Assembly (NCBI RefSeq): GCF_001634285.1
Contig: NZ_CP015440.1
Coordinates: 1 to 64,000 of the forward strand
Source of the DNA: Anoxybacillus amylolyticus
Lineage (GTDB): Bacteria > Bacillota > Bacilli > Bacillales > Anoxybacillaceae
Direction of reading: 5' to 3'
DNA: 64,000 bases
The position numbers were made by a program, and so were the translations under genes. Within the stretch, counting starts at the first letter, position 1. The number at the start of each line of letters is the position of its first letter. Below the pieces are notes generated by a model. That model was not told the origin of the DNA, searched no databases, and saw nothing but the letters and a program-made list of their open reading frames with translations. This document shows, one piece after another, positions 8,013-17,548 of this stretch.

Positions 8013-9815
8013 ATGTGCGGAATCGTTGGTTATATTGGTGAACAACCATCAAAAGAAATTTTATTGTACGGATTAGAAAAATTAGAATATCGCGGGTATG
8101 ACTCCGCAGGTATTGCGCTATTAAATGGACAAGGTGTACATGTGTTCAAAGAAAAAGGACGGATTGCCGATTTGCGTGCGATTGTCGCAGAAGATGTGGA
8201 CGCACCGCTTGGCATTGGTCATACACGTTGGGCGACACATGGCGTGCCAAACCGCGTCAATGCCCATCCACACCAAAGTGCATCAGGCCGCTTTACGCTT
8301 GTGCACAATGGGGTGATTGAAAACTATGAGTTGCTAAAACGTGATTATTTAGCACACGTGTCGTTTAAAAGTGACACAGATACAGAAGTGATCGTTCAGC
8401 TAATTGAAACGTTTGTAAACGACGGATTAACGGTAGAAGAAGCGTTTCGTAAGGCGCTTTCGTTATTGAAAGGTTCGTATGCGATCGCTTTAATTGATGC
8501 AGAAAATAATGGTGTCATTTATGCTGCGAAAAACAAAAGCCCGCTTTTAGCTGGATTAGGCGAAGGGTTTAATGTTGTTGCAAGCGATGCGTTGGCGATG
8601 CTGCAAGTGACCAGTCAATATGTTGAGTTAATGGATAAAGAAATCGTAATCGTCACAAAAGAAAGTGTGACGATTAAAAAGTTAAATGGGGAAGTGGTAG
8701 AGCGTGCGCCATACGTAGCGGAATTGGATGCAAGCGACATTGAAAAAGGAACGTATCCTTATTACATGTTAAAAGAAATTGACGAACAGCCGCTCGTCAT
8801 TCGCCGTTTAATTGAAAAATATCGCAACGAACAAGGCGAGCTAGCGATTGATGAAGACATCGTGCAAGCAGTGAATGAAGCCGATCGTTTGTATATCGTT
8901 GCTTGCGGCACGAGCTATCATGCTGGCTTAGTCGGTAAACAATTGATTGAAAACTGGGCGAAAATCCCTGTTGAAGTGCATATCGCAAGCGAGTTTTCTT
9001 ACAACATGCCGCTTTTATCGGAAAAACCGTTATTTATTTATATTTCACAAAGCGGAGAAACGGCGGACAGCCGTGCGGTGCTTGTACGCACGAAAGAGCT
9101 TGGTCATAAATCATTAACGATTACGAACGTGCCAGGTTCGACATTATCGCGCGAAGCAGACTATACGCTTCTTCTCCATGCTGGACCAGAAATCGCTGTC
9201 GCATCAACGAAAGCATATACAGCGCAAATTGCCGTGCTTGCGATGTTAGCATCGGTTGCCGCAAAAGCAAAAGGCATTGCGCTTGATGTCGACGTCACAA
9301 AAGAGCTTGGCATTGTTGCGAATGCGATGGAGACACTTTGCGATGCAAAACATGAAATGGAGCAAATTGCGCGCGAGTATTTAGCGACAACACGCAACTG
9401 CTTCTTTATCGGTCGTGCGGTTGACTATTATGTCGTATTAGAAGGTGCATTAAAGCTAAAAGAAATTTCTTACATTCAAGCAGAAGGGTTTGCGGGTGGA
9501 GAATTGAAGCACGGCACAATCGCTTTAATTGAAAACGGAACACCAGTGATTGCCCTAGCGACACAAGAACATGTCAACTTAAGCATTCGCGGGAACGTAA
9601 AAGAAGTTGTCGCTCGCGGCGCTAATCCGTGCATCATCTCGATGAAAGGATTAGACATGGAGGACGACCGTTTCGTCATCCCAGCCGTTCATCCGATGCT
9701 TACACCGCTTGTGTCTGTCGTGCCATTGCAATTAATTGCTTACTATGCGGCATTACACCGTGGCTGCGACGTCGACAAACCGCGCAATTTAGCGAAATCA
9801 GTGACGGTGGAGTAA
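8013..9815 (+). CDS. glmS: Glutamine-fructose-6-phosphate aminotransferase GlmS
   Basis: Makes glucosamine-6-phosphate from fructose-6-phosphate and glutamine, the first step to UDP-GlcNAc. The N-terminal glutamine amidotransferase domain starts MCGIVGYIG, with Cys2 as nucleophile. Two SIS sugar isomerase domains follow (about residues 285-420 and 455-590), and the C-terminus ends [12 protein letters not shown], the typical isomerase tail. 600 aa, full length. Controlled by the ribozyme just upstream. Confidence 0.98.
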   Translation: MCGIVGYIGEQPSKEILLYGLEKLEYRGYDSAGIALLNGQGVHVFKEKGRIADLRAIVAEDVDAPLGIGHTRWATHGVPNRVNAHPHQSASGRFTLVHNGVIENYELLKRDYLAHVSFKSDTDTEVIVQLIETFVNDGLTVEEAFRKALSLLKGSYAIALIDAENNGVIYAAKNKSPLLAGLGEGFNVVASDALAMLQVTSQYVELMDKEIVIVTKESVTIKKLNGEVVERAPYVAELDASDIEKGTYPYYMLKEIDEQPLVIRRLIEKYRNEQGELAIDEDIVQAVNEADRLYIVACGTSYHAGLVGKQLIENWAKIPVEVHIASEFSYNMPLLSEKPLFIYISQSGETADSRAVLVRTKELGHKSLTITNVPGSTLSREADYTLLLHAGPEIAVASTKAYTAQIAVLAMLASVAAKAKGIALDVDVTKELGIVANAMETLCDAKHEMEQIAREYLATTRNCFFIGRAVDYYVVLEGALKLKEISYIQAEGFAGGELKHGTIALIENGTPVIALATQEHVNLSIRGNVKEVVARGANPCIISMKGLDMEDDRFVIPAVHPMLTPLVSVVPLQLIAYYAALHRGCDVDKPRNLAKSVTVE

Positions 9816-9840
9816 AGCGTAGACATATATGATTGGGTGA

Positions 9841-9893
9841 TAAAAAACACACGTCATGGATTACGATGTATGTAATCGGACGTGTGTTTTTTC
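9841..9893. terminator. Bidirectional terminator between glmS and the thioesterase gene
   Basis: A 14-bp stem AAAAAACACACGTC/GACGTGTGTTTTTT with A and T runs on the two sides, able to serve both converging genes. Confidence 0.85.
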
Positions 9894-9904
9894 GTGTAAG
9901 CAAG

Positions 9905-10354
9905 CTATGCCTTGTTGTTTCGTTTGTTTTGCTGATACAGTTGTACAAGCTTTTCTTCTCGTTCGCTAATGATGACTTTTGGAACAGGCGTCGGTTTTTT
10001 GTTTTGATCGATGGCGACCATTGTTAAAAAGCATGTGGTTGTTAAGCAATGTTCGCCTGTAAATAAATCTTCTGTTTCGACTTTGACGAATACTTTCATT
10101 GATGTGCGTCCGGTCGAATAGACGAATGCTTCGAGTTTTAAAATATCGCCAACTTTCGCTGAAGAAATAAAGTCAACTTTGTCGATCGAAACGGTGACGA
10201 CCGCTTTCCGTGCATGGCGCATGGCGGATACTGCCGCAATTTCATCAATATAAGCTAAAACGGTACCGCCAAAAATCGTGCCGAGATGGTTCGTATCAGA
10301 AGGCAATACGAGCCGCGTTTGAATTGTTTTCGACTGCTCGACGCTCACTTCCAT
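9905..10354 (-). CDS. Acyl-CoA thioesterase (hotdog fold, YkhA type)
   Basis: 149 aa from ATG 10354. Hotdog-fold thioesterase with TNHLGTIFGGTVLAYIDEIAA (residues about 20-40), the signature of the acyl-CoA hydrolase family. It hydrolyses acyl-CoA esters; the physiological substrate is unknown. The frame runs open to 10465, but that part overlaps the metE 3' end; the ATG at 10354 follows GGAGGGATG. It overlaps the metE stop by 10 bp. Confidence 0.85.
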   Translation of the reverse strand: MEVSVEQSKTIQTRLVLPSDTNHLGTIFGGTVLAYIDEIAAVSAMRHARKAVVTVSIDKVDFISSAKVGDILKLEAFVYSTGRTSMKVFVKVETEDLFTGEHCLTTTCFLTMVAIDQNKKPTPVPKVIISEREEKLVQLYQQNKRNNKA

Positions 10355-11932
10355 GATTTCATCCCTCCATAAGCCAAGAGTCGCTCGCGGTATTCGTGGG
10401 CTGCTTCCACCATCACTTTGAGCGCGGCAATCGCTTCTTTTTCTTTTCGCGTTTTTAATCCGCAATCAGGATTGACCCAAAATTGTTCTGGACGGAGGAC
10501 GCGGAGCGCTCGTTCGATTTGTTCGCTTATTTCTTCTTTTGTCGGAACGCGCGGGCTATGAATGTCGTAAACTCCTAGGCCAATTTCCTTTTGATACTCA
10601 TATGTTTCAAACGCAGAAACAAGCTCACCATGGCTTCGTGACGATTCAATAGAAATGACGTCCGCATCGAGCTCATCAATGATATGCAGCATATGTTCAA
10701 ACTGAGAATAACACATATGGGTATGAATTTGCGTTTCTTCTTTCACCGATGAGGTAGCGAGACGAAATGCTGTGACAGCATCTTCCCAATATGATGCATG
10801 TTTCTCTTTTTTGAGCGGCAATCCTTCCCGCAACGCTGGCTCATCGACTTGAATGATGCGTATCCCTTCCTTTTCTAACTGCAATACTTCCTCACGAATG
10901 GCAAGGGCGAGCTGCATGAGCGCATGTTTTCGTGAAATATCGTCGCGAACGAACGACCAGTTTAAAATGGTTACAGGGCCTGTCAGTATTCCTTTGACAG
11001 GTTTATTTGTCAGCGACTGAGCATACACGGTTTCTTCTACGGTCATCGGTTGTTGGTAGGAAATATCGCTAAAAATAATGGGTGGACGAACACAACGCGA
11101 TCCGTACGATTGTACCCAACCGTTTGTCGTGCATGCCATTCCTTGCAGTTTTTCACCGAAAAATTCAACCATATCTGTGCGTTCAAATTCGCCGTGAACA
11201 AGTACATCAAGTTGTAGCTGTTCTTGAATCTTGATCCATTTTGCAATTTCTTTCTTTATAAACGACTTGTATTTATTGTCGTTCCATTCGCCTTTTTTCC
11301 ATTTCATCCGAGCTTGGCGCACTTCGTTTGTTTGCGGGAAGCTGCCAATCGTCGTTGTCGGAAAAAGCGGAAGGTGTAAATGTGCTTGTTGTACTTTTTT
11401 TCTTTCGTTGTAAGGTGTTCTTCTTAACGGAACGGCTGTGATGTCGTTTGTTCGTTCTTGTTCACGGAACTTAGCTAAATAAATGTTTGTTTGTTCATCG
11501 TATTTTATTAGCTCGTCGATTGTTGTGTTTCCTTTCATATATTCTGTTAGCATCCGTATTTCATCTAATTTTTCATCGGCAAATGATAAAGCCCCAGCAA
11601 GCTCCGTTGGCAACGTATGTTCATGTTTTGTCGTGACAGGGACGTGCAGTAAGCTGCAAGACGGTTGGATGATCAGCTGTTCAGCAACGCTTGCTAAATG
11701 ATGAAGGAGCGTTGCTTTTTGTACAAGCGAGCTTTTCCATACATTGCGACCATCTACAATCCCAGCAACTAATATTTTATCTTTCGGAAATCCATGTATG
11801 TTTACATGTTTAACGTTTTCCCCATCGTCATGCACAAAGTCAAGTCCAATGCCTGCGACAGGTAAAGCAATCACTTCACGGTAGTGTGATACGCTAGCAA
11901 AATATGTTTGTAAAATAAGGTTTATATTTGGT
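10345..11932 (-). pseudogene. metE: Cobalamin-independent methionine synthase, 3' part (cut by IS)
   Basis: C-terminal two-thirds of MetE: the catalytic domain with the Zn-site elements IHTHMCYSQF and NPDCGLKTR, which methylates homocysteine from 5-methyltetrahydrofolate. The frame is open past the apparent ATG at 11874 up to the IS junction, reading PNINLILQTYF at the break. The 5' part continues at 13472-14166 in the same frame once the IS (11933-13471) and one copy of the 9-bp duplication ATATTTGGT are removed. Coding is otherwise intact, so the insertion looks recent. As it stands no full-length MetE can be made. Confidence 0.95.
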
Positions 11933-13471
11933 CACTAACATTGCATAAACTTCATTACCTAAATGTCAAGATTTCTGCGTTTCAATAGGGTATGCCAGCA
12001 CACTAATAAGACGGAATATTCTGTATTCCAAAAAAACAAAAAAGACGGATCACCCCGTGATGATTCTATATCCATATTTTTCTACAACCCCTTACTATTT
12101 CCACGGCGCAAGAAAGATAGGGTCATACTCTAATTCATCGAGATGCTCCACCTCCCCCTCTACCCATTGTTGCTCTATCCGTTCGAACTCCTCTACCCAG
12201 CGATAGGTTCGTCTTCCTTTCGATTTTCGAGACGGTTTCCGAAACAACGAGCGAATCACTTCCGAAAATGGCTGGAAAAGAAGCAGACGGATTGTTCGCT
12301 TCACTTCTAACAATGTCCCCTTATACCCTGTTTTCACTTGTAGAAGGACTTGCAAGCAGTAAGTGATGAGTGCCACCCAGATTTGCGTATACACCGCGTT
12401 CTCGCTCGTTCCCCAAAACCGTTTGATTCGTAAATGTTGCTTCATCCATTTAAAAAACGTTTCAATTTTCCACCGACAGCGATACAAATCTGCGATTTCC
12501 TTGGCGGATCGATCGAAACAATTGGTCACTAAGACAATGACCGTTCCTTCGCTGTCCTTCGTTTGAATCAGGCGAAGGGGATGTTTCATTTTCGTCTTGT
12601 TCGTCCCAAGAACCCCTTCTTGATCCCGCATCATCGACTCGTCATCTGGGCGTTGTTCATTCCATACTTCGACAATCGCATTGTCTTTCAAACGGGTGAT
12701 GAACGAAATTCCTTCTTCGCACAATCGATCGAACTGCTGGTAATCGACATATCCCCGATTGAATAAATAAATGGCTTCCTCATCGTAGGTGATGAGTTCC
12801 TCCATTTGTGTTCGATCTGCGTGTTTGGCAGGAAGGAGAACCCCTCGATCAGGAATCGTCATGTCGTTTTGCACCACCACCCGCAAATGAAGGCGAACGC
12901 CTGCTTTGGTTTTCCGAAACGTTGCCCACGGATATTGCCCGATGCACATGCTCATCGTTGTCGAATCAATAATGTGTAATCGACGAATCTGTTCCACCGT
13001 CGGTGTTGCTTGGAGTTGACGCTGAATCGTCTGTACGAGATGATGGAAAATCGTCTCGAATAACGATGGAGAAAGATGTTTTAGCTTCCTTGATAGTTGC
13101 GACGTACTAATGGCATCCAACTCCAATTCCGTGTGAAGCTCTTTCGTGTCTTTTACGTGTTTCGCCATCGCTGTCAAGCTGTCGATTTCGTTGATTTGCG
13201 CAAAAATCAACAATTGTAAAAAACGATACGCAGACAGCTTTTTGATGTATTTATCTACGTCGATGATAGGGATTAGTTTCGAAAAAACACGCACATCGAG
13301 CTCTTTCCAAAGCGCTTGAAATGTGATACAATCCATGAGGAAACCTCCTTGTAATTAGGTGTTGGGTTGTGTGTGAAACATTCCTAATTATAAGGAGTTT
13401 TTTTATTTGTTGCATCCTTTTTTGTCTTCAGCTACTTGACAAAGCGAAAATTTTTTTATGCAAAGCTAATG
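11933..13471 (-). mobile_element. IS4-family insertion sequence, 1539 bp, in metE
   Basis: Bounded by a 9-bp direct repeat ATATTTGGT (11924-11932 and 13472-13480). The ends are inverted repeats: CACTAACATTGCATAAA at the left against CATTAGCTTTGCATAAA read inward from the right. It contains one transposase gene. Confidence 0.92.
12095..13336 (-). CDS. IS4-family transposase
   Basis: 413 aa, DDE transposase. DSTTMSMC (about residue 122) holds the first Asp, a second acidic site lies in the middle, and the C-terminal YRCRWKIETFFKWMKQHL is the IS4 Y-(2)-R-(3)-E-(6)-K signature. It looks intact and full length. Confidence 0.93.
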   Translation of the reverse strand: MDCITFQALWKELDVRVFSKLIPIIDVDKYIKKLSAYRFLQLLIFAQINEIDSLTAMAKHVKDTKELHTELELDAISTSQLSRKLKHLSPSLFETIFHHLVQTIQRQLQATPTVEQIRRLHIIDSTTMSMCIGQYPWATFRKTKAGVRLHLRVVVQNDMTIPDRGVLLPAKHADRTQMEELITYDEEAIYLFNRGYVDYQQFDRLCEEGISFITRLKDNAIVEVWNEQRPDDESMMRDQEGVLGTNKTKMKHPLRLIQTKDSEGTVIVLVTNCFDRSAKEIADLYRCRWKIETFFKWMKQHLRIKRFWGTSENAVYTQIWVALITYCLQVLLQVKTGYKGTLLEVKRTIRLLLFQPFSEVIRSLFRKPSRKSKGRRTYRWVEEFERIEQQWVEGEVEHLDELEYDPIFLAPWK

Positions 13472-14166
13472 ATATTTGGTACATCGCGATGAAAAACTTC
13501 ATACACATCACGAAAGGCATCGATGATGTCATCATCTACATTTTGAACGAGAATCGGTTCATCGATTTGTACGAATGACACGCCCGCTTCGCTTAGTTGT
13601 TTTAATAATTCCACATAAACAGGAACTAACTGTGCGAGATGTTTGCGCCACTCGTGTCTCTCGTATTGCTTAGAAAGCAAAAGAAACGTAATCGGCCCAA
13701 GCAACACAGGCTTTGTTTCCACATGGAATGTTTCCTTTACAAGCTTGTATTCTTTCAATAGGCGATTTTCCACTAATCCTGGCTTTGTTTGCTCAATCTC
13801 AGGAACGATGTAATGGTAATTTGTATTAAACCATTTCGTCATTTCAAGGGCATGTTGCCCATTCGTCCCGCGCGCCATCGCAAAATATTGCGCGAGCACA
13901 TTGTCCATTTGTTTAAATCGCTCTGGAACATATCCGAACATAAAAGCTGTATCTAACACGTGATCGTATAAAGAAAAATCTCCGATTGGAATGAGATCAA
14001 TTCCTCTTTCTAACTGTTTACGAATCGAATCGAGTCGAATGTGTTCCATCGTTTTTATGAATTGCTGTTCGTTTATTTGCCCATTCCAAAAAGAATCTAA
14101 CGCTTTTTTCCATTCTCTTTTCTCACCAATGCGCGGATATCCTACATTTGAACTACGGATGAACAA
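13472..14166 (-). pseudogene. metE: Cobalamin-independent methionine synthase, 5' part (cut by IS)
   Basis: N-terminal domain of MetE: SSNVGYPRIGEKREWKKAL at the start and GPITFLLLSK near residue 155. The likely start is TTG 14166, six bases after GGAGGTG; an in-frame GTG at 14175 lies inside that site. The frame leaves MetE at the IS junction after DVPNI and stops a few codons later inside the IS. A cobalamin riboswitch and terminator precede it, as expected for metE. Confidence 0.95.
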
Positions 14167-14203
14167 GTTAAGCACCTCCAGTCATTTATATCCCAATCAA
14201 GTG

Positions 14204-14233
14204 AAAAAGCCCTCTTCCAAGCAGAAGGAGGGC
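14204..14233 (-). terminator. Riboswitch-controlled terminator before metE
   Basis: Read on the minus strand, GCCCTCCTTCTGC...GGAAGAGGGC forms a stem followed by TTTTTC, between the cobalamin aptamer and metE. Confidence 0.85.
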
Positions 14234-14315
14234 ATAGCTAGCTCGTATTGAGATACATGAAGTGCCTCAAGATCATATGTCCTCACTCCTCCCTATGACG
14301 CGTAGGTCGTAAGTG

Positions 14316-14491
14316 CATACAACAGGCAGGTCTCCTGACTTAGCTTCATCGCTGTCTATCTCCTTCCCATTTCAAATGAAACAGTGGATTGTGATAAACA
14401 GCTCTGCATCACAGTGGCGCGACCGTGTTGGACTTTCACCAAACTTCCCTTTTAAGATTCACAGCATGTGTGAACCACCTGTTGCGTGAAC
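14316..14491 (-). ncRNA. Cobalamin riboswitch upstream of metE
   Basis: On the minus strand the order is AAAAGGGAAGTTTGGTGAAAG, CGCGCCACTGTGA and the B12-box-like GTCAGGAGACCTGCC, the hallmark sequence of cobalamin aptamers. It would switch off the B12-independent enzyme when cobalamin is present. Ends are approximate. Confidence 0.95.
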
Positions 14492-14647
14492 TTATTATTT
14501 TGTTGTATAAAATTCAGAATAAACTAACTTTTTGTTTTTTTCAACCGAAATATTTTTTGTGTGGTTTTTAGGGGGGGGGTGTAAATGGGTATATTTTTCT
14601 TTTAAGTTAATATTCATATTTTATTGATAATTTTATGTTAAAAAGTA

Positions 14648-14678
14648 TTGATTTTTTTTTTTTTTTTTTTGTTATAGT
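14648..14678 (+). promoter_or_regulatory. Promoter-like element with a 19-T homopolymer spacer
   Basis: TTGATT (14648-14653), then a run that makes 19 consecutive Ts (14652-14670), then GTTATAGT containing TATAGT (14673-14678). The spacer is 18-19 bp depending on the -10 chosen. It is the best promoter candidate for the peptide cluster. A run of nine Gs lies at 14571-14579 in the same gap. Confidence 0.5.
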
Positions 14679-14743
14679 TTTACATGTATAAAAATTAAAT
14701 TATTTCAAATAAATTTAAAAAAAGGGAGGTGTTGATTGTAAAA

Positions 14744-14876
14744 ATATGTACTGGACAAGTGATGTGTTTTCCTGAAAAAAGAATGTGGAAAAATCATTGA
14801 TTTGCTGATTCTTCCTCACAAGCGTCAGTAGAGCGTGTTATAAAAAATCAAGTACAATTTTTTGTGAAGAGCCTTA
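14744..14876 (+). repeat. Leader repeat, copy 1 (related to 17549-17683)
   Basis: About 130 bp that align almost without gaps to 17549-17683, roughly four bases in five identical by eye, including TTTGCTGATT.TTCCTCACAAGC and TGTTATAAAAAATCAA. Both copies lie upstream of a SagB-like gene. Function unknown: a shared regulatory leader or the relic of a tandem duplication. Two tiny open frames (9 and 7 codons) are kept in both copies. Confidence 0.75.
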
Positions 14877-14899
14877 ATAATGTAAAGGAGGTGTTAAAT

Positions 14900-15019
14900 G
14901 TGAAAAAAGAAGTTTCAAAAGAGGGAATTTCAAAAAAGAAAAAAGTTAATCTTAACCAACTAAAATTATTAAAAGTTTCTAACAAAGAAACTTATGTAAG
15001 AAGACAAATGGGTGAATAA
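14900..15019 (+). CDS. Putative RiPP precursor peptide (39 aa)
   Basis: A GTG start at 14900 lies six bases after AAAGGAGGTG, one of the strongest ribosome binding sites in the region. The 39-codon product is very rich in Lys in its N-terminal half (MKKEVSKEGISKKKK), continues VNLNQLKLLKVSNKE and ends TYVRRQMGE. It has no Cys and no membrane segment. Its size, its place before a SagB-like gene and the strong hairpin after it are what one expects of a modified-peptide precursor. I do not recognise a family, and which residues would be modified is unknown. Confidence 0.6.
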   Translation: MKKEVSKEGISKKKKVNLNQLKLLKVSNKETYVRRQMGE

Positions 15020-15024
15020 AATAA

Positions 15025-15064
15025 ATATGAGCTTCAATTGAAAAAATTCAATTGAGGCTCATAT
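15025..15064 (+). terminator. Strong stem-loop between precursor gene and sagB-like gene
   Basis: An 18-bp stem with a single G-U pair and an AAAA loop: ATATGAGCTTCAATTGAA pairs with TTCAATTGAGGCTCATAT. Only two Ts follow, so it may act as an attenuator or as a 3' stabiliser giving more peptide than enzyme mRNA. Confidence 0.75.
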
Positions 15065-15082
15065 TTACGAGGAGAGAATACA

Positions 15083-16174
15083 ATGAAATATTTTTTTAAT
15101 CCAATGCTTCGATATTTTCATTTACAAAATGAGGAATATGTATTGGATTTATTAAACGAGGAATATTATTCTGTGGAAATATTATACAATGAGTTAATAT
15201 TTGAGATACTTAAAATAACTAGTAATCAACCTTGTAATAAAAATGAGATTGTTGCTCAAATTCTAAGCCTTTACGAAATAGATAAAGACTTATTGTTTCA
15301 ATTCTTAGAACAGTTGATTAAAGAAAAACTTTTATTGAGTGAATTAGATTATAGAAAAGAATGGTTAGATTTACAGGAACTTTGGAAAACTTTTAACTGG
15401 AACGAAGCATATGTATATCAGTTATTTAATAATGCAAAAAAGAAACTAGATTATTCTCAGTCTGGTTATGAAATTGATATAGAGGGTATGAGGGAATTTA
15501 AGAGAGAAAAAAATCCCCCGTCAATTTATAAAGAATATGATTCTAAACAAAAAAGAGTGCGCTTGAAAGAAGTAGCGACAATTAGTACAACTAATTTTTC
15601 CGTAAGGGATGTAATGATATCTAAAAAGGCAAAGAGTTCAAAGATAAACTTTGATCAATTATCATATCTCTTAAAAATGGTTTTTGGTCGTCAGGGAATA
15701 AAAACTACAAGTTTAGGAGACGAATACTTGCTAAAGACTAGTCCAAGTGGAGGGATTAAACATCCTACAGAATGCTATTTAATTACAACAAACAACATAA
15801 AACTAAGTGAGTTGAGTAAAAATTCAGTATATCATTATAGTGTCTATTCAAACAACTTAGTAGAAATAAATAACTTATCGGAAATTAACCTACAAAAAGT
15901 TTGTCCATTAATTAAAGAAAATTTAAATCATTACTCTTTAATAATAATTTTAACAAGTATTTTTGAACGGAGTATGTATAGGTATCGAGAAAGTAGATCT
16001 TTTAAGGCTGTTAATATTGATGTAGGACATTTGCTGTCTTCAGCAACGTTGATTTTAGATAGTTTAAACATATCTTATAATTTGAGCCATTCAACTTCCT
16101 TTGAATATGTTAATTCATTATTAAATATTGATGGACTGAAGGAAGCCAGCATTGGTTACATAGCTATTAAATAA
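15083..16174 (+). CDS. SagB-type peptide dehydrogenase-like protein 1
   Basis: 363 aa. The C-terminal half is a nitroreductase-fold SagB-type domain: TSPSGGIKHPTECYLI (about residue 230) matches the SPSGG.RHP.E.Y motif, and RYRESRSFKAVNIDVGHL (about 308) matches the family's YR.SR...LD.GHL segment. The N-terminal about 140 residues resemble the winged-helix-like front part of SagB proteins. SagB-type enzymes use FMN to oxidise azolines to azoles in peptides; no YcaO cyclodehydratase is nearby, so the reaction here is open. Strongly AT-rich with AAA/ATA codons, unlike the flanking core genes, suggesting transfer. An IS630 lies 10 bp after the stop. Confidence 0.75.
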   Translation: MKYFFNPMLRYFHLQNEEYVLDLLNEEYYSVEILYNELIFEILKITSNQPCNKNEIVAQILSLYEIDKDLLFQFLEQLIKEKLLLSELDYRKEWLDLQELWKTFNWNEAYVYQLFNNAKKKLDYSQSGYEIDIEGMREFKREKNPPSIYKEYDSKQKRVRLKEVATISTTNFSVRDVMISKKAKSSKINFDQLSYLLKMVFGRQGIKTTSLGDEYLLKTSPSGGIKHPTECYLITTNNIKLSELSKNSVYHYSVYSNNLVEINNLSEINLQKVCPLIKENLNHYSLIIILTSIFERSMYRYRESRSFKAVNIDVGHLLSSATLILDSLNISYNLSHSTSFEYVNSLLNIDGLKEASIGYIAIK

Positions 16175-16216
16175 GAAGAATTTATATACATCCAAATTGA
16201 CATTTTAACCTCTGGT

Positions 16217-16735
16217 TCACGCAGCACACCCGATGCGGCGCAACACTTCATCTGGGTGCTGCAACACATATTGTTCAAAACGAGTAATAGACTGGGCAAT
16301 GTCGTTTTGATTTTTATGCAAGACGTTGGCAATGACTTCATCTTTCAGCCACTTCCACAACCGTTCAATCGGATTCAAATGAGGCGAATACGGTGGCAGA
16401 AAAATAAAGTGAAATGCACCGCCTTCTTCACAATCGAGGAATGCTTGCACCATGTTGGCATGATGAATCCGTGCATTGTCCAACACAAGCACGATGAATC
16501 GATTCGGATATTTCTCTTTCAACAGGCGCAAAAAGTCTAGGAACGTCTCGGCATTGGCGGATGACGCACGATGAAACACGACATCGCCTTGTTGAACGTC
16601 GACTGCTCCAAAAATGGAAACGTGAGCGTGGTGACCGTAGCTTGGCACTTGTTTTTGATTGCCCACTTCTGCCCATGTCGTACGGAGCGCTTGATAGGCG
16701 CGAACATGCGTCTCATCTACATGAAGCAGAACCAT
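16217..16735 (-). CDS. IS630 transposase, C-terminal catalytic part (orfB)
   Basis: 172 aa with the DDE triad in LLHVDETHVRAY, VLDNARIHHA and LNPIERLWKWLKDEV. It lies just after orfA; in this copy the A run before the orfA stop has seven As, so orfB is in the same frame as orfA behind a single TGA. Confidence 0.92.
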   Translation of the reverse strand: MVLLHVDETHVRAYQALRTTWAEVGNQKQVPSYGHHAHVSIFGAVDVQQGDVVFHRASSANAETFLDFLRLLKEKYPNRFIVLVLDNARIHHANMVQAFLDCEEGGAFHFIFLPPYSPHLNPIERLWKWLKDEVIANVLHKNQNDIAQSITRFEQYVLQHPDEVLRRIGCAA

Positions 16736-16747
16736 CTGCTCAGTGAT

Positions 16748-17275
16748 TCATTTTTTTATAAACTCGAGTTCTTTTTCAAAGGCAGCTTGAAGCGTTGGAT
16801 CCCCTTTGACGAGCTTATCAGTCGGACGGGTCCACGACAAGCGAAGACGATGTAACAATTTGCGAATCCCTTCGCGTGACATGGAAACGCCATATGTTTG
16901 TTGGATGTAAGATTGCAAAATGCGTGTGTTCCATGACGAAGAAATGCCCCAACCGACATCAACGGGCGTGGTGGTTAAGACGAGTTGTCTGATTTCTTGT
17001 TGTTGTTCTTCCGTGAGAAACGGCACGCGACCGGGTGGCAAGCGACGATCGAGTAAATGATCGAGCCCTCCTTCATTAAAACGTGCAACGTAGAGGGCAA
17101 CCGATTGACGGCATAAATTGATCATTTTCGCTACATCTTTTCCGAGATGCCCTTCCATGACGAGACGAACGGCAGTAACCCGAACGCGAAGAGAAGCATC
17201 TTTGATTTTCCGTTCTTGTTTCCGAAGTTTTTGAGGCGTCCAGCCATGATCATTTGTAATTTTAAGACGTTTCAT
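16748..17275 (-). CDS. IS630 transposase, N-terminal DNA-binding part (orfA)
   Basis: 175 aa with helix-turn-helix segments (VRLVMEGHLGKDVAKMINL, and SMSREGIRKLLHRLRLSW near the end). It pairs with orfB to form the IS630 transposase. Confidence 0.9.
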   Translation of the reverse strand: MKRLKITNDHGWTPQKLRKQERKIKDASLRVRVTAVRLVMEGHLGKDVAKMINLCRQSVALYVARFNEGGLDHLLDRRLPPGRVPFLTEEQQQEIRQLVLTTTPVDVGWGISSSWNTRILQSYIQQTYGVSMSREGIRKLLHRLRLSWTRPTDKLVKGDPTLQAAFEKELEFIKK

Positions 17276-17372
17276 GTCATTTCCGCTCCTTTTGTATAGG
17301 AATACTTAGGAGCAGTATAACCATGGAAAAAGGTGTTCATACAGAAGTCATCATTTTAAAGTGCATGTATAT

Positions 17373-17548
17373 AGCCAGCCTCTGCTTGGTGAAGAGATCG
17401 AACAGAGGAATGTTGACACAAGGATGCCTAGGGACATGGGAGTGTTCTTCCGAATCAGCTATGCAGAGATCCAAGGTGCATCGCATTTATATCCCCGCAC
17501 AGTGACAACGGAGCGCACCCACAGACTATTATATAAGATTCATCAATA
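17373..17548 (+). other. Unrecognised stretch between IS630 and leader repeat 2
   Basis: An open frame runs from the IS end through here, with LLGEEIEQRNVDTRMPRDMG as its clearest non-repetitive segment, and stops at 17582. It is less AT-rich than the flanking cluster, has no start signal of its own and I recognise no family. It may be a gene fragment left by the IS or by an earlier rearrangement. Confidence 0.35.

Larger units (their letters stand above)
16185..17372 (-). mobile_element. IS630-family element, copy 1
   Basis: Nearly identical to the element at 26427-27614 but in opposite orientation. The ends read TATACATCC... and, from the other side, TATACATGC..., with TA at the borders as expected for IS630 (TA target duplication). 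It carries two transposase frames and sits inside the SagB-like cluster. Confidence 0.9.
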
